Shown here piece by piece: positions 53,261 through 62,250 of a DNA stretch of 64,000 nucleotides (positions within the stretch are counted from its first letter, which is position 1; every line of letters starts with the position of its first letter). This DNA comes from HdN1 sp964473645 (GTDB lineage: Bacteria > Pseudomonadota > Gammaproteobacteria > Pseudomonadales > Ketobacteraceae), in NCBI GenBank assembly GCA_964473645.1, contig CAYYPW010000012.1, positions 1-64,000 of the forward strand. Reading direction: 5' to 3'. The notes under the pieces are model-generated. The model ran no database searches and was not told the origin of the DNA. It saw only the letters and a list, made by a program, of their open reading frames with translations. Position numbers and translations under genes: made by a program.

Positions 53261-54322
53261 ATGAGTATCCGTATTGAACAAGTAAGCAAACGTTTTGGCA
53301 ATTTCTCGGCATTGAATAAAATTTCGCTTGATATCCATTCGGGTGAACTGGTGGCACTCGTCGGCCCCAGCGGCTGCGGAAAGACCACGTTGTTACGCAT
53401 TATCGCCGGCTTGGAAGCCCCCGATGCCGGTGAGGTGCATTTCAACGGTGAAAATGCAACCGATGTCTATGTGCGGGATCGTCAAGTAGGATTTGTTTTT
53501 CAACACTACGCATTGTTTCGCCACATGACGGTGTTTGACAATATCGCCTTTGGCCTACGGGTAAAACCTGCCAAGAGTCGGCCCTCGGAAACCGAGATCA
53601 AAAAACGTGTGTTTGACCTGTTGAAAATGGTGCAACTCGATTGGTTGGCAGATAGATACCCTGCGCAATTATCGGGGGGGCAACGTCAGCGAATTGCCTT
53701 GGCACGTGCGCTGGCGGTAGAGCCCAAAGTATTGTTGTTGGATGAACCCTTCGGCGCTCTTGATGCGCAGGTGCGTAAAGAACTGCGCCGCTGGTTGCGT
53801 CGCTTGCACGACGAGTTGCATGTAACGAGCGTGTTCGTAACCCATGACCAGGAAGAAGCTTTGGAAGTGGCTGATCGCGTGGTCGTAATGAATAAGGGGG
53901 TGGTTGAGCAGATTGGCACGCCAGAAGAAGTTTTCGAGGCTCCCGCAACGCCGTTCGTATTTCACTTTCTCGGTAGCGTAAACGTATTTCATAGCCGAGT
54001 GCATGATGGGTGGGCCCACATTGGGGATCGTCAGGTAGCGACACCGGAATATTCTACAGCGAATCATGCCGATGCCATTGCTTATGTGCGTCCGCACGAA
54101 ATCGATATCTCCCGAGTGGCTAGCGATGGCGTAGAAGCGTCTGTTGTGCATGTGCGTGGTGCAGGTACGTCCGTGCGTCTGGAGCTAAAAGAAACCAAAG
54201 CCGGTGAAATTATCGAAGTGGAAATGACACGAGATAAATACCAGGCGTCCAAGTTTGTGGTGGGGGAGACGGTCTATTTTGCTCCGAAAAGCGCGAAGGT
54301 GTTTTTGCAAGCTAAGGCATAA
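53261..54322 (+). CDS. cysA: Sulfate/thiosulfate ABC transporter ATPase CysA
   Basis: 353 residues from ATG 53261 (CGGAG upstream; a GTG at 53255 is in frame). Walker A GPSGCGKTT, Q-loop QHYALFRHMTV, signature LSGGQRQRIALARAL, Walker B VLLLDEPFGALD, H-loop VTHDQEEA. The C-terminal 110 residues are the TOBE-type regulatory domain (VRPHEIDISRV...). It powers CysT-CysW. Confidence 0.95.
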   Translation: MSIRIEQVSKRFGNFSALNKISLDIHSGELVALVGPSGCGKTTLLRIIAGLEAPDAGEVHFNGENATDVYVRDRQVGFVFQHYALFRHMTVFDNIAFGLRVKPAKSRPSETEIKKRVFDLLKMVQLDWLADRYPAQLSGGQRQRIALARALAVEPKVLLLDEPFGALDAQVRKELRRWLRRLHDELHVTSVFVTHDQEEALEVADRVVVMNKGVVEQIGTPEEVFEAPATPFVFHFLGSVNVFHSRVHDGWAHIGDRQVATPEYSTANHADAIAYVRPHEIDISRVASDGVEASVVHVRGAGTSVRLELKETKAGEIIEVEMTRDKYQASKFVVGETVYFAPKSAKVFLQAKA

Positions 54323-54427
54323 AGTAGGTGCCGCTTGAAAGAGCATAAGCATAGACAATCATATTATTTTGCTGATCCGGTCAATTCACGTATAAATCGA
54401 AGTGATTTTTAGGTGATAAGGTAAATT

Positions 54428-55348
54428 ATGAATTTGCAACAACTGCGTTATGTACAGGCCGCCCTGCGGTTTAATCTCAATTTGACCGAAGCAGCCAATG
54501 CGCTATATACCTCGCAACCTGGCGTAAGTAAACAGATTCGGGATCTGGAAGAAGAGCTTGGCGTCGAAATCTTTGAGCGTAAGGGCAAACGTTTGACGGG
54601 CATTACGCCACCCGGCAAAGAAGTTATCGAAATCATCGGGCGGGTAGTGCGAGAACTCGATACCTTGCGTAAAGTGGCTGATCACTTTTCCATGCGTGAT
54701 CAGGGGCACTTTGTTGTTGCTACGACCCATACGCAGGCGCGTTATGCCTTGCCGCCGGTTATTAAAAAGTTCAAAGAGGCGTTCCCTAAGGTTCACTTGG
54801 CGTTGCATCAGGCGAGCCCCATGCAGATTGCCAAAATGCTGAGCGATGGCGAAGCCGATATCGGCATAGCAACAGAAGTGCTGGAGGGGCAACCCGATCT
54901 GGTGTCGTTCCCCTGCTATCAATGGTCGCATGTGGCCTTGTTTCCTAAAGATCACCCGTTAGCGCAGGTGGAACAGCTCAGCTTGGATGATCTGGCGAAG
55001 TACCCGTTGATCACCTATGACCGAGCGTTTTCAGGTCGTTCGCATATCGATGAGGCGTTTGACAAACATCGTATTGTGCCGGATGTGATATTGACGGCGA
55101 TGGATGCTGATGTCATCAAGACCTATGTTGAACTAGGGATGGGGGTGGGCATTGTTGCATCGATGGCGTTTAATGCGCAGCGAGACTTGGAATTGGCGTC
55201 ACGTGATGTCAGTCATTTGTTTGGTGCCAATATCACGCGGTTGGCATTCCGAAAATCCAGCTATTTACGTGCTTTTGTGCTGCAGTTCATTGAGATGTTT
55301 GCGCCCGACATAGACCTGTCTAAGGTAACAACAACGCCGTCAGAATAA
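54428..55348 (+). CDS. cysB: CysB-like LysR transcriptional regulator
   Basis: 306 residues. The N-terminal helix-turn-helix LTEAANALYTSQPGVSKQIRDLEEELG is that of the CysB/Cbl subgroup. In the effector domain TTHTQARYALPPVIKKF, with Thr and the anion-contacting residues seen in CysB, is well conserved, as is the tetramerisation part. It presumably senses sulfate or O-acetylserine-type signals and activates the adjacent importer and perhaps the sulfonate-type operon at 58 kb. Confidence 0.9.
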   Translation: MNLQQLRYVQAALRFNLNLTEAANALYTSQPGVSKQIRDLEEELGVEIFERKGKRLTGITPPGKEVIEIIGRVVRELDTLRKVADHFSMRDQGHFVVATTHTQARYALPPVIKKFKEAFPKVHLALHQASPMQIAKMLSDGEADIGIATEVLEGQPDLVSFPCYQWSHVALFPKDHPLAQVEQLSLDDLAKYPLITYDRAFSGRSHIDEAFDKHRIVPDVILTAMDADVIKTYVELGMGVGIVASMAFNAQRDLELASRDVSHLFGANITRLAFRKSSYLRAFVLQFIEMFAPDIDLSKVTTTPSE

Positions 55349-55563
55349 ACCTCGTTCAAACGCCTCTTTAAACACCTTCTCCGTCAAGGCTTGGCTCCAT
55401 TGCCAGGCCTTTTTGTGCGTATCTTTGCTCGACATTTGCTGGCCAATCATGGATGACGTGGTGGAATAAGCTTAGTGCTTGGGTAAGCATATCGATAGAA
55501 AATGTAATTCCTTCCTTCTGTTTGATCGGTGATTTATAAATACAGGAACAGGAGGGCAGTATC

Positions 55564-56127
55564 ATGAATAACGACGTACACGTGCTTATCGTACCCGGTT
55601 GGAACAATTCAGGGCCAACGCATTGGCAAAGCCGGTGGGAAGCCTATCTACCACATGCTTCACGCGTGCAGCAAAGTAACTGGACTTCACCCACGAAAGA
55701 GCGGTGGGTAGAAACACTGGAAAAGCATGTGCGGCGTTTGCCAGGCCCCGTGGTTTTGGTGGCACACAGTCTTGGTTGCATCACGGTGGCGCACTGGGCA
55801 GAAAACTACGATACGTCGAAAGTGCTGGGCGCTTTGCTGGTAGCCCCTGCCGATGTGGAACGTAGTAATGCGCCAGACTGCTTACGCGATTTTGCACCGA
55901 TTCCTCGTCAGCGTTTGCCTTTTGGCGCGCACGTCATTGCCAGCGATAATGATCCTTACTGCCGTTCAAGTCGGGCGCTAGAACTTGCCAGTGATTGGCG
56001 AACCGACTACATGCTGCTGAAAAATGCCGGGCATATCAATGCAGACACACCCTTGGGTTTGTGGTCCGACGGGTTAAATATTTTGTCGCGTTATACGGGC
56101 AATTTTAATTCGCAAGCGGTAGCCTGA
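55564..56127 (+). CDS. RBBP9/YdeN-type serine hydrolase
   Basis: 187 residues, ribosome site GGAGGG. All of the family landmarks are present: VPGWNNSGPTHWQSRWE at the N-terminus, nucleophile Ser in AHSLGC (about 71), catalytic Asp in SDNDPYC (about 136) and His in AGHINADTPLG (about 159). A small cytoplasmic alpha/beta hydrolase of uncertain substrate. It stands alone between cysB and a repeat region. Confidence 0.9.
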   Translation: MNNDVHVLIVPGWNNSGPTHWQSRWEAYLPHASRVQQSNWTSPTKERWVETLEKHVRRLPGPVVLVAHSLGCITVAHWAENYDTSKVLGALLVAPADVERSNAPDCLRDFAPIPRQRLPFGAHVIASDNDPYCRSSRALELASDWRTDYMLLKNAGHINADTPLGLWSDGLNILSRYTGNFNSQAVA

Positions 56128-56183
56128 TTTTTTTGTGTCCTCGCCTAATCTTCAATTTTTGAAAAACTAAATTTTCTTCTGTC

Positions 56184-56223
56184 GTGCTGGTTTTGCATCC
56201 AATATTGGATGCGAAGACCAGCA
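56184..56223. repeat. Imperfect palindrome
   Basis: GTGCTGGTTTTGCATCCAAT and ATTGGATGCGAAGACCAGCA face each other with no loop; the arms differ at only a few positions. It follows the hydrolase gene and could end its transcript, or be part of the larger palindromic element next to it. Confidence 0.6.
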
Positions 56224-56264
56224 TCACGATTTCACCGTGCCTGGCGTTGCTTGGATGCGTTTTA

Positions 56265-56490
56265 TCAAGTGCTATTAATCCGGCAATAAAGAACATCTGC
56301 TTTTACATTTGTGTGCCAGGGCTGTTCGTGGTGTTTTGTTTCTGGAAACGCCGCAAGTACGTCCCTGTAGGCTCGACGCGGCTAGGCGCCCCCCCGACAT
56401 CCCTGCGGCCGACGTTCCATAAACAAAACACCACGAACATCCTTCAATCGTCAGTGCGGCAGATATTCTCTATTGCCGGATTAATAATTG
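56265..56490. repeat. Nested inverted repeat element, MITE-like
   Basis: The outer arms TATTAATCCGGCAATAAAGA...ATCTGC (56273-56300) and 56459-56486 are inverted copies with about 2 mismatches in 28. Inside, CTGTTCGTGGTGTTTTGTTT (56322-56341) and its continuation CTGGAA are mirrored at 56415-56439, again with 1-2 mismatches. The core (56348-56414) is GC-rich and contains two copies of an ATCCCTG/GTCCCTG sequence flanking a run of seven C. The whole is about 220 bases, has no coding capacity, and looks like a non-autonomous mobile or REP-type element. Confidence 0.75.
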
Positions 56491-56506
56491 GGTGTTGATA
56501 TTTCAG

Positions 56507-56534
56507 CAGTGCTGCTGCTTTGGCAGCAGTACTG
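56507..56534. repeat. Hairpin next to the MITE-like element
   Basis: CAGTGCTGCTGC pairs with GCAGCAGTACTG (one mismatch) around TTTG. In the leader region of the glycosyltransferase gene; might be a transcript attenuator or part of the repeat. Confidence 0.5.
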
Positions 56535-56664
56535 TGGGTTGTGTAGTGACCGTATTTCGCTATTCATTGGGTGTGGGCTCAATGGATTCGTGGCTTTACC
56601 TTAGGTGGCATAGCAATTGCTCTCATAGCAGTAATGATCCCATATTCCATTGAAAGGAACGCTA

Positions 56665-57951
56665 ATGAAATCGCTTCTGTATGTTTGTGAGCAGTGGCCA
56701 AACCCCTACAAACCCACTTGGGATTTTCAAATTCAATCCTTGATTGATCTCGGGTTTAAAGTTTCTGTGGTTCAGTGTGGAGGTGAATCACCACAATATT
56801 CTCCATCGATGAAAAAACACCTGGAATCTGGCGCGGTAACCAGGCACAACTATCCTGCTACGCTAAAGGATCTTCCACGCCAATTTCTAAATCCTCTGTT
56901 TGTACTTAACATCATAGTGAGAGTGGCCTTGCTGGCTACCGTTTTTCGTCAAACGAAGTCTTTGAAAGATAAAGTGATGGACTATTTGAGATTGTGTTCC
57001 CTTCCAGGCCTCAAATATGACTATGTGCTGGTGAAAAATCTCAATTGCGCTGCGGATTATGTAACGCTTCCCGCTGTCGTTTCCAGTCGAACAGCGCCCA
57101 CTGTTTACTACCATGGTGGCGCGGTCGAGGGGGTGCCGGCTTTGTATATGACACAACGAGATAACATTTTTGCCAATTATGGATTGTTATTTACCAATAC
57201 CCGCTACAGCAAAGGTGAGTTGGAAAGTTTGGGCGCTCCCTCTGCCAAGGTGCATGCGGTGCCCGTTGGTTTGAATATTGAAGCGACCGATAGACAATCT
57301 AAAGAATATCGACGCGACGGCATTTTGCGTATTCTTTCCTCGTGCCGCCTATCTGCAGAAAAGGGTGTCATTTATGCGATTAAGGCAGTGGAGTCACTGG
57401 TGCATGCTGGGGTAACGAATATCAAGTACGATATTGTCGGTAACGGGTCAGAAGAGCAAAGTTTGAGGAAGTATGTGGAGGAAAATGGACTGGGTCAGTG
57501 GATTGAATTTCATGGCAGACAGCCTAATGATCGAGTGAATTCTGTGTTTATGGTGAATGCAGATGTATTGTTGAATACGTGCTACCCGACAAAAACCTGG
57601 GCAGAAACGCAGTGTGTTGCCATTCAGGAAGCGGGTCTTGCTCTTGTGCCGTCCATTGCAAGTAACTGTGGCGGTTTACCGGAAGTGATTGCCAATGGAG
57701 AGACTGGATTGCTGGTTGAAACAAAATCGATAGAGTCGATAGCAGAGGCTATAAAATACATGGCTCAGGTAGATATAGCCATGCTGGAAAATATGGGACG
57801 GGCCGCAGAACAATTGGTCAAGGAAAAATTTGATGTGAATATTGTGACCAAAACCATGATTGATATCATCGCAAGCGAAGAAAGACCCACAAGGCATGAC
57901 GTAAAGGTGGAAGGTGCTCGGGCAGTCGGCGCAGTGAGCTATTTGCGGTAA
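56665..57951 (+). CDS. GT4-family glycosyltransferase
   Basis: 428 residues from ATG 56665 (AAAGGAAC upstream). A GT-B architecture: N-terminal Rossmann half and C-terminal half with ILRILSSCRLSAEKGVIYAIKAVESL, VGNGSEEQSL and the EAGLALVPSIASNCGGLPEV nucleotide-sugar block (about 322) typical of GT4. It transfers a sugar from a nucleotide donor to an unknown acceptor such as a lipid or polysaccharide. It is monocistronic, ended by a strong terminator. No neighbours point to a specific pathway. Confidence 0.9.
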   Translation: MKSLLYVCEQWPNPYKPTWDFQIQSLIDLGFKVSVVQCGGESPQYSPSMKKHLESGAVTRHNYPATLKDLPRQFLNPLFVLNIIVRVALLATVFRQTKSLKDKVMDYLRLCSLPGLKYDYVLVKNLNCAADYVTLPAVVSSRTAPTVYYHGGAVEGVPALYMTQRDNIFANYGLLFTNTRYSKGELESLGAPSAKVHAVPVGLNIEATDRQSKEYRRDGILRILSSCRLSAEKGVIYAIKAVESLVHAGVTNIKYDIVGNGSEEQSLRKYVEENGLGQWIEFHGRQPNDRVNSVFMVNADVLLNTCYPTKTWAETQCVAIQEAGLALVPSIASNCGGLPEVIANGETGLLVETKSIESIAEAIKYMAQVDIAMLENMGRAAEQLVKEKFDVNIVTKTMIDIIASEERPTRHDVKVEGARAVGAVSYLR

Positions 57952-57988
57952 TTTGCCGATCGGGTTTTATGTTCTGTTTGTTTCATTC

Positions 57989-58041
57989 AAAGCCACCGCA
58001 TTGGCTAGCACCAACATGCTAGCCAATGCGGTGGCTTTTTT
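57989..58041 (+). terminator. Strong rho-independent terminator
   Basis: AAAGCCACCGCATTGGCTAG continues for a 21-base perfect stem with 58018-58038, loop eight bases, ending in TTTTTT. About 40 bases after the glycosyltransferase stop. Confidence 0.93.
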
Positions 58042-58260
58042 GTTCGCTAGAGGAACTGATATTTTGGATGTCTGTTGTTGTATCACCATGATTGCTTCCG
58101 TAGCAGCAGTCATGGTGATTATGTAAGTGCAGCGTGTCTCCGTGTGATTCTGCATTTTTCGAAAAAATGCGCTTTCTTTCTCTATGAGCCCTTCTAATAA
58201 GCATCGAGATTTCATAACAATAAACCTGGCACGCCATTTGCTGATGAAGATTGGGCCTGT

Positions 58261-58284
58261 CTTGTTATATCAGGACAATACAAG
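58261..58284. promoter_or_regulatory. Operator candidate upstream of the transporter operon
   Basis: CTTGT and ACAAG flank a 14-base centre containing TATATC and AATA: CTTGTTATATCAGGACAATA then CAAG. It is 35 bases upstream of the start at 58319 and overlaps a plausible -10. GntR/UTRA regulators bind such dyads. A longer hairpin ATCACCATGA/TCATGGTGAT lies at 58082-58119. Confidence 0.4.
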
Positions 58285-58318
58285 TTAAAAACATTTCACT
58301 GCCAGAAAGAGAACTCCC

Positions 58319-59737
58319 ATGTTTTCACGAAAACTACTTGCCGGCGCGTTGTTGTCGCTGGGCGTTTCGATGAGTGCCACAGCGGCCGAAACGATTCGTA
58401 TCGCTATCGGTACTCAAGACTCCACGATCAATTGCGCGACGGGCGGACTACTTATTCGAGAATTAAATCTGCTGGATAAATATTTGCCTCGTGATGGCAA
58501 ATACAAAGATGCCAAATACGATATCCAGTGGAAAAACTTTACCTCTGGGCCGCCGTTGACTAACGAAATGGTGGCAGAAAAGCTGGATATTGGTTCAATG
58601 GCTGATTTTCCTGGTTCGTTGAATGCTGCGACCTTCAAGCAGGCCGGAGGAAAAAGCTTCTTCATTACGGCGTTGTCAGGTAGCACCAGCGGCTCCGGTA
58701 ATGGCATTGTGGTGCCGGCGGAATCATCACTGCAAACCCTGGTGGATCTGAAAGGAAAGCAGGTATCGGTGCCCTTTGGTTCCACCGCACATGGTATGCT
58801 GCTTCGCGCACTGTCGAATGCGGGTATCGATCCAGACAAAGATTTAACGCTGGTATCGCAGGCCCCAGAAGTCGGTGGCACATCATTGCAAACCAATAAA
58901 ATAGACGCACATGCTGATTTTGTGCCGTTTGCCGAATTGTTCCCGTTCCGCGGGTTCGCGCGCAAGATTTATGATGGTGCTGAGGCGAAAACGCCGACGT
59001 TTCATGGCTCGTTGGTGAACGCGGTGTTTGCTGAGAAGTATCCTGAATTGGTGGTAGCGTTTTTGAAAGCGTCCATTGAGGCGGATCGCCTGATCGCAGA
59101 AGAACCGGAGAAATACAGTGAACTGATCTCCAAAGTGACCGGTATCGAAGCTGAGGTGAATTATCTGTTTCATGGGCCGTTGGGTATTCAAACCCGTGAT
59201 CAAACCTGGAAGCCAGAATATAAAGCAGCGCTTTCTACTGCAGTATCAACATTAAAGCTGCTCAAACGAACCGAAGTGGATTTGTCAGTTGATGAGTTGG
59301 TAAACGATCGCTTTATTCGTCAGGCGTTTGCTGAGTCAGGTAAGAACTACGATGCGCAGTTGCAGAATTACGCCAAGTTGCCATTAAATGCAAGCGATGC
59401 GAGCAGTGGTGCGGCCATTTCTGATGCAAAATCGGCGGCGCAGATCTGGATCAATGGTGAGCCGAAAGTTCGTCATTATGCAACACCGCAGTCAGCCTTT
59501 GCGGCGCTGAAAACGTTTGAATCAAGCGGTAAAAAAGCACGGGTTGTTTATGTTCACGATCAGAATACCGGATTGAAACTGTTCGCCAAGCAGGCGTGGT
59601 TTGCGCAGGATGGCAAAGGCAACGTGAGCGCCTTTTTGCAGAAAGCAGCTGCGGAGCAATGGGCAGGGGAGCATCAAGGAAAAACGCTGAGTTTTGCCGA
59701 GGTGAAAGCGCTTTCGGTTAATCTGGCGGCGAACTAA
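58319..59737 (+). CDS. ABC transporter substrate-binding protein with C-terminal NosL-like domain
   Basis: 472 residues, about 130 longer than typical TauA/SsuA-type proteins. The signal peptide ends at ATAAE (about 22). Residues 25-340 are an NMT1/SsuA-like solute-binding fold (IGSMADFPGSLNAATFKQAG, STAHGMLLRALSNAG, KIDAHADFVPFAELFP). The C-terminal 110 residues have VYVHDQNTGLKLFAKQAWFA, FLQKAAAEQWAGEHQGKTLS and FAEVKALS, resembling the NosL copper-binding accessory domain (VHD..., AF..AAAE.FA..HGG.VL.F.EV). I infer a fusion from memory of that family. First gene of an operon with permease, ATPase, regulator and flavoprotein. Confidence 0.85.
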   Translation: MFSRKLLAGALLSLGVSMSATAAETIRIAIGTQDSTINCATGGLLIRELNLLDKYLPRDGKYKDAKYDIQWKNFTSGPPLTNEMVAEKLDIGSMADFPGSLNAATFKQAGGKSFFITALSGSTSGSGNGIVVPAESSLQTLVDLKGKQVSVPFGSTAHGMLLRALSNAGIDPDKDLTLVSQAPEVGGTSLQTNKIDAHADFVPFAELFPFRGFARKIYDGAEAKTPTFHGSLVNAVFAEKYPELVVAFLKASIEADRLIAEEPEKYSELISKVTGIEAEVNYLFHGPLGIQTRDQTWKPEYKAALSTAVSTLKLLKRTEVDLSVDELVNDRFIRQAFAESGKNYDAQLQNYAKLPLNASDASSGAAISDAKSAAQIWINGEPKVRHYATPQSAFAALKTFESSGKKARVVYVHDQNTGLKLFAKQAWFAQDGKGNVSAFLQKAAAEQWAGEHQGKTLSFAEVKALSVNLAAN

Positions 59738-59754
59738 AAGGGGTGTTGGCAACC

Positions 59755-60630
59755 ATGTCGGACAGCGTTATAACCACCGTGCCGAAAGTCTTTGTGTCAT
59801 TGGGGCAGCTCAAGCACTGGTTCAATGCACTTGATTGGCAGCGTGTCATCGTAAGATCAGCGGCCCTGGTAGTGTGCGTGTTGTTTTGGCAGTTTGCATC
59901 CAGTCACCGTCTGCATCTGGGGATCGTGACGTTTGCAAATGTGCCCGCGCCAACCGACGTGGTGGCAGCTGCCTGGCAATTGCTGCAGTCGCCCAAGTTG
60001 CTTAACCATTTGAGCAACAGCCTTATGCGTGTGTTTGCCGGTTTTTTTGCGGCGGCATTCGCAGGCATAGGGTTGGGCCTGTTAATTGGTCGTTACAAGC
60101 TGGCGGCAGATTCCTTATTGACGCCTTTGGAAGTGCTAAGGCCTATTCCGGGTGTCGCATGGATACCGCTTGCCATATTGATGTTTCCATCGTCTGAACT
60201 GAGTATGATTTACATCACTTTCATGGGTGCGTTGTTTCCCATTTTACTTAGCACCATTCATGGCGTGGAAAGCCTCGACAAGCGGCTGATCGCGACGGCC
60301 AGCAGTCTGGGATGCAAAGGGTTGGCACTTTTCCGGGAAGTCATTTTACCAGGTGCGGCACCCAGTATCGTCACGGGGCTTGCCATCGGCATGGGAACAT
60401 CGTGGTTTTGTCTGGTAACGGCAGAGATGATTGCCGGTCAATACGGTATTGGCTACTACACCTGGGAATCCTATAACTTGCAAAATTACGCAGATATTGT
60501 CGTGGGCATGTTGTTGATCGGGACGTTTGGCATGGCTAGCAGTGCCTTGGTACGAAAATTCGGCAGTACAGTCACGCCTTGGTATCAAATACAGAAAATT
60601 AAATCGACTCAAGGAAACGCTAATGTCTAG
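59755..60630 (+). CDS. ABC transporter permease (SsuC/TauC type)
   Basis: 291 residues from ATG 59755; AAAGGGG lies just upstream. Six hydrophobic segments and an EAA-like loop ATASSLGCKGLALFREVILPGAAPSIVTG typical of taurine/nitrate/sulfonate importers. It ends eight bases into the ATPase gene. Confidence 0.93.
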   Translation: MSDSVITTVPKVFVSLGQLKHWFNALDWQRVIVRSAALVVCVLFWQFASSHRLHLGIVTFANVPAPTDVVAAAWQLLQSPKLLNHLSNSLMRVFAGFFAAAFAGIGLGLLIGRYKLAADSLLTPLEVLRPIPGVAWIPLAILMFPSSELSMIYITFMGALFPILLSTIHGVESLDKRLIATASSLGCKGLALFREVILPGAAPSIVTGLAIGMGTSWFCLVTAEMIAGQYGIGYYTWESYNLQNYADIVVGMLLIGTFGMASSALVRKFGSTVTPWYQIQKIKSTQGNANV

Positions 60631-61483
60631 CATCGAAAGCATTTCGTCGCTTGCCAGGGAAGCAGTCGTTGAAACCCGAGACAACGTAATTGATACCAAA
60701 CACATCGCTAAAAACGCCTCGCATGGTTGGGTAGATATTGAAAACGTATCCATTGAACTGGGGGGAACGTTGACACCTTTTGTAGCCGTGAATGATGTGT
60801 CGTTCAGTGTTCGCCCCGGTGAGCTGGTTTGTCTGCTGGGGCCGTCAGGGTGTGGAAAATCGACGTTACTGAGCGCATTGGCTGGTCATATAACGCCGGT
60901 ATCGGGTGCCATTAAACTCGATGGACGCCCCGTGTCTGGACCGAGCCCGGAGCGCGGTATCGTGTTTCAGCAACACACCTTGTTTCCGTGGAAGCGGGTC
61001 AACGACAACGTGGCGTTCGGTTTAAAAATGAAAGCTGTGGACCGAAAAAGCCGACAGCAACAGGCAGATGAATACTTGCGGTTAGTGGGGCTGGCCGGAT
61101 TCGAACGACGCTTTCCGTCGCAGCTGTCGGGTGGAATGCAGCAACGTGTCGAGATAGCACGTGCCTTGATCAATTTGCCCCGTGTCCTGTTGATGGATGA
61201 ACCGTTTAGTGCGCTCGATGCCCAAACACGCCTGAATATGCAAGAAATGTTGTTGGATATTTGGGAGAAATTCAATATCACTGTGGTGTTCGTCACGCAT
61301 GATATTGACGAATCCCTGTTTTTGGCAGATCGCATTCTGGTCATGAGTTCGCGACCGGGGCGTATCATTGAACAAATTCATGTGCCATTTTCTCGTCCAC
61401 GCATGAGAGATGTTATGACACAGCCGGAGTTTGTGTTGTTGAAAAGGCATTGCCTGGGGTTATTACGTGACCACTCTCTCTAA
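60623..61483 (+). CDS. ABC transporter ATPase (SsuB/TauB type)
   Basis: 286 residues from ATG 60623 with AAGGAAAC upstream, overlapping the permease by eight bases. An N-terminal extension of about 35 residues is longer than usual. Walker A GPSGCGKST, Q-loop QQHTLFPW, signature LSGGMQQRVEIARAL, Walker B VLLMDEPFSALD, H-loop VTHDIDES. Confidence 0.94.
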   Translation: MSSIESISSLAREAVVETRDNVIDTKHIAKNASHGWVDIENVSIELGGTLTPFVAVNDVSFSVRPGELVCLLGPSGCGKSTLLSALAGHITPVSGAIKLDGRPVSGPSPERGIVFQQHTLFPWKRVNDNVAFGLKMKAVDRKSRQQQADEYLRLVGLAGFERRFPSQLSGGMQQRVEIARALINLPRVLLMDEPFSALDAQTRLNMQEMLLDIWEKFNITVVFVTHDIDESLFLADRILVMSSRPGRIIEQIHVPFSRPRMRDVMTQPEFVLLKRHCLGLLRDHSL

Positions 61484-62246
61484 AAAGCTACACAATGATA
61501 AGCATGGCGATAAAAATAGTAGCCAAAAACATGCGCAACCGCTCTATCAACAAATTCGCGATGAATTGCGCCAGCGCATTTTGTCCGGTGTTTACGGGGT
61601 GCACGATAAGCTTCCTTCTGAAGCTAACTTGATGCAGGAATTTGGTGTCAGCCGAATTACTGTGCGGCAAGCGCTACGAGACATGCACCGCGAAGGGTAT
61701 CTTTTCAGTACCCAAGGTAAGGGCACTTTTGTGCGTAAACCCAAAGCGATTCAGGATGTGCAATCGCTACAAGGTTTTGATGAGGCCATGCGCAGGCAAG
61801 GTTATACCACCAGCGCACGCGTTTTGAATATCGCCGAGGTCACACCCAATAACGATGTGGCTGTGGCCCTGCAGCTATCGCAAACCCAAACCGTTGTTGA
61901 AGTGCGACGGGTGCGCTACTTGAACCATAAACCGGTGTCGGTCGATGTATCGTATTTTCCGCGTGAGATCGGTGCGCGATTGTGGGGGCGTGATTTATCT
62001 GTGGATATTTTCCCAATGCTTGAAAATGAACTCGATATACCGCTTGGACATGCCAGCCTCACGCTGGGTGCCGCCGCGTGCACGCCAGAACTTGCATTAT
62101 TGCTCGATCTGGAAGCGCAGTCGCCGATTTTGCAGGTGCAGCGATTGACCCACGACAAGAACAACACGCCTATCGATTTCGAATACCTTTCGTATCGTGG
62201 TGATGCCTTCCAATACCATTTTCGAATTGATCGTCAAAGAGATTGA
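61467..62246 (+). CDS. GntR-family regulator with UTRA domain (HutC/PhnF type)
   Basis: 259 residues from GTG 61467, overlapping the ATPase by 17 bases. The N-terminal winged helix (PLYQQIRDELRQRILSGVYG ... LPSEANLMQEFGVSRITVRQALRDM) is followed by the UTRA effector domain (VVEVRRVRYLNHKPVSVDVSYFP ... VQRLTHDKNNTPIDFEYLSYRGD). As the fourth gene of the operon it probably represses or activates it in response to the imported compound; the dyad at 58261 is a candidate site. Confidence 0.92.
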   Translation: MTTLSKKLHNDKHGDKNSSQKHAQPLYQQIRDELRQRILSGVYGVHDKLPSEANLMQEFGVSRITVRQALRDMHREGYLFSTQGKGTFVRKPKAIQDVQSLQGFDEAMRRQGYTTSARVLNIAEVTPNNDVAVALQLSQTQTVVEVRRVRYLNHKPVSVDVSYFPREIGARLWGRDLSVDIFPMLENELDIPLGHASLTLGAAACTPELALLLDLEAQSPILQVQRLTHDKNNTPIDFEYLSYRGDAFQYHFRIDRQRD

Positions 62247-62250
62247 TGCC

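Noticed and set aside
57967..58215. 82-codon minus-strand frame
   Set aside because: Its end lies in the terminator stem and its middle in another hairpin; no ribosome site.
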